Shown here: positions 10,491 to 20,099 of the stretch, one piece after another
How the letters are laid out: the number at the start of each line of letters is the position of its first letter
Numbering within the stretch: the stretch's first letter is position 1
Assembly (NCBI RefSeq): GCF_026151205.1
Contig: NC_087077.1
Coordinates: 62,001 to 126,000 of the forward strand
DNA: 64,000 nucleotides
Source: Bolinopsis microptera
Lineage: Eukaryota; Ctenophora; Tentaculata; Lobata; Bolinopsidae
Reading direction: 5' to 3'
The notes under the pieces: model-generated
What the model was told of the DNA's origin: nothing
Databases searched by the model: none
Seen by the model: only the letters and a program-made list of their open reading frames with translations
Made by a program: the position numbers and the translations under genes

Positions 10491-11920
10491 TATAGTAGTA
10501 GTAGTAAATCTTTCAAAGTACGAAATATCTCTTTAAAAGAGCATCCTAGGCACCTTATAGATATCAAAACGCATAAAAAAGAAAACAAAAACATCAACCA
10601 TCTTCTAACTTCTTCCACTCCTCCCTATCTAAAGCTAAAAATCTAAGGTCTTCGAAATCAGTCAAATTCTTAAGTCTAATATCAAGATTTCTACTAGTCA
10701 AGTCTTTTCTAATAACATCTAATAAGTTTAAACATGGTCTACCCCGTCTCCCTTCCATAAAAATATCAGAATTTATAGCAAATAACATAGAGGTGTATGC
10801 TGGTGAGTCTTCCTGTCCTCTTAAGATATGTCCTAACATTCTCCATCGAAACTTAGAGACTCTCACAGACAAGGGAGTGACATAACAACGAGCATAGAGT
10901 GCCTCATTAGAAATAACCCCAGTAGGCCATCTGATGTTGAGGATTCTTCGGAGGTGTTTGCGATGAGCAATATCAAGTTCATTCAACGAAGCTAGTGGTG
11001 CAGCCCAGGAGTTGCAGTTGTAGAGTAGAATAGAGACTACTTGTGCCTCGTAGATTTTGATCTTCCTTTGGACTGAAATCTTGCTCTTCATCCAAACTTT
11101 CTGAAATTTACTAAAGGCAACATTACCAAGGAATATTCGATTCTTGATATCCTTAACAGTGCACATCAACGATCCTAAAGTTTTGTTAGAGCGCCACTCT
11201 TCATCACCTCTATACACTTTTCCAACAATCACCTTGCGTTTAACAGTGGGTTTAGGATCTGCTAAATAAAAATGGACAAATTCAGTCTTGGAAGAATTGA
11301 TATGAAGGTCCCACTGCTGGAATATATCTTTAGCGATAGGAAGCATTTCTTTGAGTGGAGCAAGTTCAGTGTTATTAAAGTCAATATCATCAGAGTATCC
11401 TGTTTCGAGTGGCATGAATTCTTCTGAGATAGGAGGATTAGGGATTGGATGATTCACTGGGTAAGGTGTTGATGATACTTGGGAGAGTACAGATCTGAGG
11501 TGAATAAGTGCAGCGGCTTCAACAACAGTAAATAGATTACCTGATAGTGCATCTCCTTGAAATGCTCCAGTTGTGCTTTGGAACTCAATTGATACAGTAT
11601 TATTGACTTTTACTTTCAACACTGTGTTTGATAGTAGGAGCCGTACCATCCTAATTTCATCACTAGTACAGCCAGCATCTTCAAGAACATTGAGTACTGT
11701 TTCTCTGCTGATGGTGTCAAAGGCACTTGACATGTCTATACTCATTCTGTGGTAGCTCCAATGCTTTCTAAGTACCACTGAGGTTAGCATACGTTGAGAC
11801 CAAATTATATCGCCACAACTTCTACCTCTCTTGTAAGCACTTTGTGTAGGACCGGTGTACTGATCTAGCTTGCCTTGGATACGTTTTAGGGTAATCATTG
11901 ACAGGTTATAAGGTTAAAAA
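10490..11920 (-). mobile_element. 5'-truncated non-LTR retrotransposon between UAP1 and PGM3
   Basis: A minus-strand ORF of 434 residues (10594-11898) encodes RT palm and thumb: SAYKRGRSCGDI, MSIDMSSAFDTISR, TGAFQGDALSGNLFTV, the catalytic YSDD (YADD/FADD position) and a C-terminal RWRMLGHILRG region. The endonuclease and N-terminal RT are missing, as expected from 5' truncation during target-primed reverse transcription. The 3' end is marked by an (ACT)n tail, seen on the plus strand as TAGTAGTAGTA at 10494-10506. The frame is intact over the retained part, so the insertion is fairly recent. A decayed relative lies at 20.1-23.3 kb. Confidence 0.88.
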
Positions 11921-12107
11921 TAAAGATACGCCCCAGTTTTCCAAATGAGAACCTATCATACTGTAATACCCCAAAAAGCAGTCAATAGAGTGAACTCTTG
12001 CACACTTCCATAAATCCAAAGGCATTTGGCGTGAAATTTAAAAGTCATATCACGACTTAAACCCACACCTCAAATTTAAAAGTTTAAACACTTCACCTGA
12101 TCAGATA

Positions 12108-15100
12108 ATGTCTGGAGACGGAGTGTCTCCTCTGGAGGTTACACTAGAGAGTGTCCGGGCCACTGCCTCCAACTACAACATCCCCCCAGATGTGAAGTAC
12201 GCGTACGGAACAGCTGGATTCCGGTGTAAAGCGGATATATTACCTCCTGCTGCTTATAGAATGGGATTACTCGCTGCCCTCAGGTTATTATAATACAATG
12301 TGCTCTCGATTATTTGTACTAGAAATTTGATCAAGAGCATTGGGAAAAACATTTGTGCAAGGCATTCACCCAAATTTTTCGAATAGATCTGCGAGGAATT
12401 CAAAGATATTCAGTTGGAGTAATTACTTTGCAGTTATCCAGATTTAATTATCAGAGCTAAATCAGTGAAGGCAACTATCGGAGTGATGGTGACAGCCTCC
12501 CACAACCCACCAGAAGATAATGGTCTGAAAGTGGTGGAACCCCAGGGTGAAATGCTGCTGCCTAGGTGGGAGCATTACTCTACTCAGCTGTCAAACACTG
12601 ACTCTGCTTCTCTTGTTGAGGTTAGCATGGGTGTGGGTGTGGGTGTGGGTGTGGGTGTGGGTGTGGGTGTGGGTGTGGGTGTGGGTGTGGGTGTGGGTGT
12701 GGGTGTGGGTGTGGGTGTGGGTGTGGGTGTGGGTGTGGGTGTGGGTGTGGGTGTGCTTTGTTTGTTTCTATCAATTTCGGTTCGTTAATCTGTAACGTAA
12801 GTGTGGTGATACTTGACTTTGTTCTACTTATTCATTACACTACGTCTGCTAGGATGTGGCACTCATTATTACATGGATTGAATTTCAGTCATTGGAGAAG
12901 AACTTCAAGTTCTTTTTGTTGATCAAATTAACAAAATAATGTTTGCAAAATTCTGCAGCCGATCAAATTTTCGTATTGGGCACGTATCAACATTCAACAA
13001 AGTTATAATATACACAATGTTACGTTATGTGTACATTGTACTCACCACATATAACTACTGTAAAGTGTAAATCCTTGAACATAATATGAACATTAAATAT
13101 AAAATAACAATTTTACCAAAACGTACACCAGGTGCTGCAGGACTTTTCTGATGAGGCGGAAGTGACCCTGACGAGCTCACGTGGGAGACTGGTAGTAGGA
13201 CGGGACACTCGGGAAAGTGGACCTGATATTGTGGCTGCTGTTACTGCTGGCGCTGAAAATTTACAATGTAAGGTAAGATTTTATGACCATTTCCTCCGTG
13301 GAATAAGATATTTTGAATCACGTTTAAGAATTTAAATTTGTAATCCAAAACAGTTGAAGTACTACGTGATTGAAATTTAGGTGCAGGTCCGAGTTTTTAA
13401 TCTCAATTATCTGAGTACCACTCCTCTTAGTGGGCGAGAAGGATGTAACACGTGGTTACTGACACGTGGTTACTGACACGTGGTTACTGACACGTGGTTA
13501 CTGACACGTGGTTACTGACACGTGTCTGATTACAGGTACATAACATCGGAGTGTGCACCACACCCCAGCTACATTGGATTGTCAAGCAAACCAACATCTC
13601 CAAACCTAACACTCTCCAGGACTACTACCGGACTTTTGCTGACAGCTTTATACATTTGTATGGAAAGGATGATGTGAAACACTCAATTAAGGTTCGGTTT
13701 GTTTAATAATGGGAAATAGTAAATTAAAGACGTTTAATTTCTCTATTAAATCAAATCTAACGGGTGATATTCTTAACAGCTAGGTTAAGACAATTATGGC
13801 AGCGCAGTTCGCGTACCAAGAAGAATACGAGTTTGCACTTAAACTAGTCCAAGAAGTATCCCAGACGTTCACTCCCGCGTTCCACACCAACAAGGATATC
13901 GAGACTAAATCATTCGGATCGGATCTTGTCACCAAAACAGACCAAGCAGTCGAGGCAGCAATATTCAGTGCGATAAGAACAAAATATCCCTCTGATAACA
14001 CAATCGGAGAGGAATCTTCGGAGGGAGCAATATTCGATAATCGCAGAACTTGGATCGTAGATCCAATAGATGGAACAACTAACTTTGTCCACAGTAACCC
14101 CGAGTGTTGCATATGTATAGGGTTCACCGTGGACAAGACCTCCAAGTTCGGTGTTATCTACTGCCCAATACTCAGGGATCTCTACACAGGTAGGCGGGGT
14201 TTTGGAGCGGCTCTGAACGGCCGCCCTATCAGAGTGTCTGAAACAACAGCCCTGAATAGAGCGCTGGTGTCCACCTACGTGATACCAAGTAAAGGTATGG
14301 GGTTGAGGGAGAGTATGGAGAGTATCCAGAGGGTGAGTGGGGAGAGAGAAGGGTGTTGTCATGGTCTCAGGCTGGGAGGGAGCAGCGCTATCATGATCTG
14401 CCAACTTGCTGCTGGTTAGTTTACACCTACTTTTACTTCTAGTTTAATTTCTATTGGGTTTTAAATTTTGTGGCATTAGCCAAAATCATATCCAGAGCTG
14501 AGGGAATATGACTATGATTTCAAAATCAGCCCCCAAAATTAAGTCTTTCTGTTGTACATTATTTTGTATCCCTAATTTAATTCTCGTTTCAGGAAATGTT
14601 GACGGATTCTGGTTAGAAGGGCTCCACATCTGGGACATGGCAGCAGCAGTGGTCATAGCAAGTGAAGCAGGAGGAGTAGTGATATCCACTCTACCCGGTG
14701 AAGAGTTTGATCTGACTCGGAGAAGAGTGGTAGTGGCCAGCACTGAACAGTTGGCTGGCGAGATAAGAGATAGGATTGTCAGGGCGCCAGATGACCTTTT
14801 TAAGAGAGAACATTGCTGAAATTAATAGTTTATTTATAATACGTTATCCATTAGATGCATAGAGCATAGAGCTGGTTTATTTTTGATTTAAATATGATTT
14901 TTAGATTTTGTACTCATTGATGTTATATTTTTATTCTATGGTGAATTCGTGTTTTCGGTTTATATTATACATCAGAAAATCGGTTTACATACATCGGAAA
15001 ATCAGACTTATCGTATCTTTGTTTGCATCCATTTTTGCAGAATTTTGAAGTTTGTGATTCAAAATAATTACCACCCGATGAGTATTTTAATTAACACCAT

Positions 15101-15479
15101 TTTGTAAATTGAAATATTATTTTCAATAAAAATCATCAAAATCACTCTGTTGACTACCGTGCTTGGTTTGCAGTGAAAAGGATGTAATTACTGCAAAATG
15201 TACAGAATCGGTCATAAATTTCAAAAATGTTCCGTCTTTCGAATTGATCACGTTCTCATAATAATAAATTTTAATATTAACGGTTTCAACACGTATTATA
15301 AATAATATAATATAGATTATTTAATTAGCCCGTTGTTTCAGGTAGACTGCGCTAACGGGGTGGGAGCTATTGCCCTGCGGACCATAGCACCTTTACTATC
15401 CGATCATATCGACATCACTATCTGTAATGATGGTTCTACTGGGAGACTCAACGAAAACTGTGGAGCTGACTTTGTTAAG
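12108..15479 (+). CDS. PGM3: Phosphoacetylglucosamine mutase, first five exons only
   Basis: PGM3/AGM1 converts GlcNAc-6-phosphate to GlcNAc-1-phosphate, the substrate of UAP1. Exons: 12108-12283, 12455-12620, 13132-13272, 13536-13691 and 15342-15479, all with GT..AG borders and consistent phase (259 codons). Visible signatures are YGTAGFR near residue 33, the active-site TASHNP with the phosphoserine near residue 74, [23 protein letters not shown] and CGADFVK. The metal-binding FDGDADR loop, the sugar-binding EANGHG segment and the C-terminal phosphate-binding domain, about half of the roughly 540-residue enzyme, are not found before the next gene. The gene is either truncated or its 3' half lies elsewhere. 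A complete IMPA1 gene sits inside intron 4. Intron 2 begins with a (GTGTGG)n run and intron 3 holds a CACGTG array. Confidence 0.88.
12629..12755 (+). repeat. (GTGTGG)n hexanucleotide array in PGM3 intron 2
   Basis: About 21 near-perfect copies start only 8 bases after the exon 2 splice donor (GAG|GTTAGC). The G-rich strand is the transcribed-sense strand, so the pre-mRNA could form G-quadruplexes next to the 5' splice site. Confidence 0.95.
13449..13524 (+). repeat. 14-bp CACGTGGTTACTGA array in PGM3 intron 3
   Basis: 5.4 tandem copies end 11 bases before exon 4. Each copy holds a CACGTG E-box, giving six in 76 bp. Confidence 0.9.
13796..14819 (+). CDS. IMPA1: Inositol monophosphatase, nested in PGM3 intron 4
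   Basis: It hydrolyses myo-inositol monophosphates to free inositol in a Mg-dependent, lithium-sensitive reaction that supports phosphoinositide recycling. Two exons (13796-14414 and 14593-14819) join in phase to 281 codons, close to the usual 277 residues. Metal-site motifs are all present: GEES at 71-74, [14 protein letters not shown] from 86 (Asp 89 and Asp 92), [14 protein letters not shown] at the intron border, and the C-terminal WDMAAA with Asp near 221. The gene lies wholly between PGM3 exons 4 and 5 on the same strand, 104 bp after exon 4, with a polyadenylation-compatible AT-rich 3' flank. This is a complete gene inside another gene's intron and not a fused exon, because it has its own ATG and stop. 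Confidence 0.96.
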
Positions 15480-16690
15480 GTATATTAATTAAAAGGGCTT
15501 AACTTTAGAGAGATTTAGGGATATTTAAAGAGTTTTACATTCTGGTGATATGATCCTAGTCCCATGGGACAGGAATAAATAAGAGCTATTAATTAGTTCG
15601 TTAAATGATAATTACTAGATATCTGGACCGGTCACGTGATTATCAGAAGGACTGCCTCGGCGCTCGATCTAAGTCAGGCCAAAATGCTATCAAATCTTGA
15701 AATCGTTTCATCTGTTTGATAAATATGTAGCTCAGTTTATATTTTTTAATTCATTTTTTTACGACTGTCTAAAAGTCTGATAAAACGAAAGCTCCCGAAT
15801 CCATTAAATGTGTTTTGACAGTTAACATATATCATAACTGTGTTACATTCTAGCCAGCTAGTAATAATTTAAATTATAATCATAACCATGAATGCAGATG
15901 AATGCTTACACGCAACAAAATTACATATATCTATGAACAATTTCATGGCTGAATGAACTTGAAAAATCTCAGTACTCGGAAATTTCAGAACTCAGAAATC
16001 TCAGAACTCAGAAATCTCAGAACTCAGAAATCTCAGATCTCAGACTAAGTTGCAGCTTTAAATGTCTTAAATAAAAGTATAAAACAAGGGGTAAAATTAT
16101 CTTCAGTCCTTTCCTTGTTTATCATTGAATGAAGGCCTTATCTTGATAGAAGTTTATCAGTTTCCCAAACAGCCTCTCAGTTTTTCTTTGATACATTTTC
16201 ATCTTCCCAATTCTTCCCATGATTAGTACTTCATGTTTTCACTGTTACAGATTTCTCTCCTCCAATCTGCCTACAGTACCTGACACTACTGTCACAAGCA
16301 GCAGAAGATTGTTTTATCTTCACTGCTTGTAACAGCTGGTTAATGACAATACTACTGGAAATCATCCCATTCTCAGATAAGGTTGTTAGTTTAAATAATT
16401 ATCTATTTAGGCTTCACCCTTAAATTATTGGCACCTGTTCTGTAGTCACCTAGATACAAACATTACCATAATTTGAGGGTGAAATAGCCATCTTATAAGA
16501 TACCAGATGAACAAATTAGTAATTTATTTTGATTCGATTTATAACAAGTTATAAGTTTATAGCTGTATAGCTGTCAACTGTCATGACGTTATAATCTGAT
16601 CATCTGAAAACTTAAATAGAAAAGACACGAGTTTTCTGCTAAGACCAGTGGATAACTTTCGTCAACTTTTTATATACTATACCAAATATA
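15480..16690. other. Region after PGM3 exon 5: no confident exons, one tandem repeat
   Basis: I searched for the missing PGM3 motifs and found none. A possible exon at 16252-16380 (acceptor TTACAG, donor AAG|GTTGTT) keeps one frame open containing LTLLSQAAEDCF, faintly like the LxNQAxGD segment of PGM3, but this is weak. Positions 15966-16044 are a 16-bp tandem (CAGAACTCAGAAATCT), about 4-5 copies. Confidence 0.4.
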
Positions 16691-16724
16691 CCTTAAACAA
16701 AAGTACATTTAATTATATACTTAC

Positions 16725-19712
16725 TGAAGCACTTTTCAAACCCGTAACCAGACTTGTGGCCCACTGGACACTTTTCACAAATACTCCTACTTGAGTCATG
16801 ATACGTCTTTGGTGGACAAATCTTACAGAATTCTATCTCCGTGATGAGTTTGTCGATCGATAAACACTTGACTTTTCCAACTTTACACTTCCATTCGCTG
16901 CACTCTGTCATGTTAACAGAACCTGCTTTACACTTCCATGTTATTTCACCAGTTTCTCCATCCGCCCACATATCTTGGGCTAGTGTAATGTCCAGGTCTG
17001 GTGGCAGTTGTTCTTTTACTCTGCAACTGTTTGTGTCATCACATTCAAATGATGTGTCATGAAACTGCATGCTATCAACCTTTACACAGGTTGCAGTAGT
17101 GGTCGTGTCTGAGTTGGGACCAGATGGTGTGTATCCTGGAGCACATGTCACCCTCACAGCGTCTCCTAACTTTACTTTATCTACAGGCTTCCCTCCGACT
17201 GTGAAAGTGAGTTTGGGGTCCCTTGAACAGCCATAAACAGTGATCTGGACATCAGTGTCAGAATATGGCGAGCTAGGTCTAGGTATAGGTCTAGACATGA
17301 CTCTACAAGTGAAAGTTGTGTCTTCTGTAGCTCCTTTAACCTCCAGAGTAGCTGTCTGCCTATCACCATCCAAGGTTCCAGAGTTTGGAATGTAGTTACT
17401 GTTAGAGTCCGCATAAATTACAGTACCTGAAGGTTCCAGCCAATAAACGAAAACTCGGTTTGTTATTCCCGCTATTTCACAGGTTATAATGGCGTCTGTA
17501 CCGGATTTAACCTCAGCGCTGAAGGTTGTTACCTCGTACACATTCAGTTGAACATCTGTTTCAGAACTTGTTGAGTTGGGATACTTTCCTGAAGTTACTC
17601 TGCAGGTGTAGGTTTTATCCTGATCTACATCGTGTCCCTCCACCTCTAGAGTCATAAACTGCGTCTGCTCGTTATCACGTTCTACCGTTGTTGGGTCAAT
17701 ACTGTTGCCTCCGCTTGTCAGCCATTCCACCGTCATTAAAATTAATATTCCTCTTGATCTTATCCAACACTCAATCGTTGCATTCGTACCCGCTTTTGTT
17801 TCAAAATGCATCGGGTAAACGTCTGAAATTAAAAAAAAGCGAATTAATTTGTCCATTTTTTAAGAATTGAACAGTAAAACTTGTGTGTATAATTTCAGTT
17901 TCACTTACCATACACCTCCAGCTGAGCTAGCTCTTGCTGTTGATCCTCTGGATCTTTACCGGTGACCGTACAAGTGTATGTTTTATCCTCAGTTACCACA
18001 TCCCCACTGATAACTAGTTTTGTTGTCTGTTTTCCTGAATCTGTTATCTTCCCAAATTCTTGAGTATAATCATCTCCAAAGTCTGTCGATCCTGACCAAG
18101 TGATTGTGACGGGATCTTGGATTCCAGTTACAGTGCAAGTTAGAATGCTCGCTGTGCTAACATGAACTTCTAGATTGGTTACTTCCACATCTGAAATAAT
18201 ACCATTTTGATATTTTAATTTAGTTATTTAACCTAATTCGTTATAAACTTAATAAATTCAATTTACTTAATTAACTTGTAAGCTATTAAAAAATCTGATC
18301 TATCAGTGAAGAGCTCAAACATTGAGTTCCTCACCGGCCCGCCTCTTTACTCCTACCAATAGAACTTGCTGCATAGCTCTACTCTACTCTACTCTACTCT
18401 ACTCTACTCTACTCTACTCTACTCTACTCTACTCTACTCTACTCTACTCTACTCTACTCTACTCTACTCTACTCTACTCTACTCTACTCTACTCCACTCC
18501 ACTCCACTCTACTCTACTCTACTCTACTCTACTCTACTCTACTCTACTCTACTCTACTCTACTCTACTCTACTCTACTCTACTCTACTCTACTCTACTCT
18601 ACTCTACTCTACTCTATTCTACTGATACTCTACTCTACTGATACTCTACTCTACTCTACTCTACTCTACTCTACTCTACTCTACTCTACTGATACTCTAC
18701 TCTACTCTACTGATACTCTACTCTACTCTACTCTACTCTACTCTACTCTACTCTACTCTACTCTACTCTACTCTATTCTACTCTACTATACTCTACTGAT
18801 ACTCTACTCTACTCTACTCTACTCTACTCTACTCTACTCTACTCCACTCTACTCTACTCTACTCTACTCTACTCTACTCTACTCTACTCTACTCTACTCT
18901 ACTCTACTCTACTCTACTCTACTTTACTCTACTCTACTCTACTTACCCCATCTACAAGCCTGAGGACTGGTTCCTTGTCCTGCTAGCACTGTTTTACCAC
19001 CCGTACACGCATCACACTGGGTTACTTCTCCTCCCTCACTGTATTCTCCTGCAGCACAGCTCTCACATTGGCTTGTTCCTGTGCTCCAGTACTGACCGGG
19101 GGAACATGTTCCTGCCAGGGTATACTAGTTACTGTTTATAAATACTCTTCTCTATTATTATTTAATACATTTGATTTATTTTATTTTATATTTAAGGTAT
19201 TACTGATAGTTGGTTATATATCCGGTTGGATATATTATTATATATATATCCAACTATCAGTATTTCAATCATGAGACTAATAAACAGCGAACTACCCCAT
19301 CATTTTATATTTAAGGTATTGTTTGATGCTAGGATCTTTTTTGTTATTTTTTACTAAATGTGTGTGATCATCTAATAGTGTAGGTACTGTCACACTGTGA
19401 CAGTACCTACACAATTAGATCTAAAAATAAGTATTTGTAGCAATTCCAGTTCTTCAGCAGGAAGATGGGAAGATAATTGTAATATTATTTTTTAACTTAC
19501 CAATTTCATGCAGTATCCTATACTCCAATGCTACAGTGGTTTTTAGAAACGTGAACATCGGGTCGAAGTTGATAAAATTCGCACAATATTTAGGATAGAA
19601 GTATTTGAACACTTCCTTTCCGTTACAGGTCATGGTAAGGAAACCATCCGATTTCTTCAAGGTCCATATCTGTATGTCATCTGCTGGGATCTGGTAGCTT
19701 CCGCCACCCTCT
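16725..19712 (-). CDS. Ig / CCP / cysteine-rich extracellular protein, partial
   Basis: Exons on the minus strand, with donors reading GTAAGT: 19712(approximate)-19501, 19124-18947, 18190-17909 and 17822-16725. In order they encode: a YQIPADDIQIWTLKKSDG...MTCNGKEV module, resembling extracellular CNG-type modules of invertebrate receptors; a cysteine-rich GCC2/GCC3-like (TNFR/ephrin-receptor-like) repeat, CSPGQYW..CESCAAGEYSEGG..CDAC; one Ig-like domain (ILTCTVTG...DKTYTCTVTG); two more Ig-like domains in the long exon (NATIECWI..TYTCRVTSG and IITCEIAG..TFTCRVMSR); a CCP/sushi-like domain (VRVTCAPGYTPSG); and a final cysteine-rich unit, CPPKTYHDSSRSICEKC. Neither signal peptide nor transmembrane segment is in view, so both ends are missing. 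The role is probably adhesion or immune-type recognition; no specific function can be claimed. Confidence 0.72.
18378..18945 (+). repeat. (CTACT)n pentanucleotide array, about 113 copies
   Basis: A 568-bp run with interspersed variants (CCACT, TGATA). It lies in the intron of the minus-strand receptor gene and abuts the exon at 18947. The last variant unit, ACTTAC, is the GTAAGT splice donor when read on the minus strand. All long frames here are repeat artefacts. Confidence 0.97.
19201..19262. repeat. Inverted repeat, 13-bp arms
   Basis: TACTGATAGTTGG at 19201-19213 pairs perfectly with 19250-19262. The 36-base middle is AT-rich and partly self-complementary. It lies in an intron of the minus-strand receptor gene. 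Confidence 0.8.
19371..19419. repeat. Near-perfect 49-bp palindrome
   Basis: The 17-bp arms at 19378-19394 and 19396-19412 (GTGTAGGTACTGTCACA and complement) are perfect around one central base. Continuing outward to 19371 and 19419 adds seven more pairs with one mismatch. It lies in a receptor-gene intron. Confidence 0.92.
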
Positions 19713-20099
19713 CAGCATTCTCACCTGGAATCTCGTGTTTGAACCAACTTTGATCAGTCTGTTCAAACACTATGTAGGAAGTGGCTTATGCCCGAACTTT
19801 TGGATGCTAAGGCCCAAACTGGCTCACGAAACTGGTACCTACTGCTTTTTGATTCCTTTCTACATTATTGTCCCACTCCTTTGAAAATTTTGCTAGCACA
19901 TTCCATCATTTCTTAAATTGTTGACTATTATCCATTATTGAGACGTTTTTAATATTTAATTTAAGAGGGTTTTTTATAGACTTTCAATCAGTGTGAACCG
20001 ATAACTAAATACCAGATTATATATATTTTTAAAGTGAGATACATGTTCATGGAGCTCAAAGATCGATTAGTAAGTTTTGCAAATGTGGAAAAAAAATTT

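Noticed and set aside
12465-12788. Gly-Val repeat protein (GVGVGV)
   Set aside because: Exon 2 of PGM3 reads through its splice donor into the (GTGTGG)n intronic array.
13780-14404. Minus-strand ORFs opposite IMPA1
   Set aside because: Shadow frames; the plus strand has clear IMPA1 motifs and splicing.
16252-16380. PGM3 exon 6
   Set aside because: Only a faint LSQAAEDCF similarity; the intervening catalytic exons are absent, so it is not annotated as coding.
18322-18963. 213-residue ORF rich in YSTLL
   Set aside because: It is the translation of the (CTACT)n pentanucleotide array and carries no protein signal.
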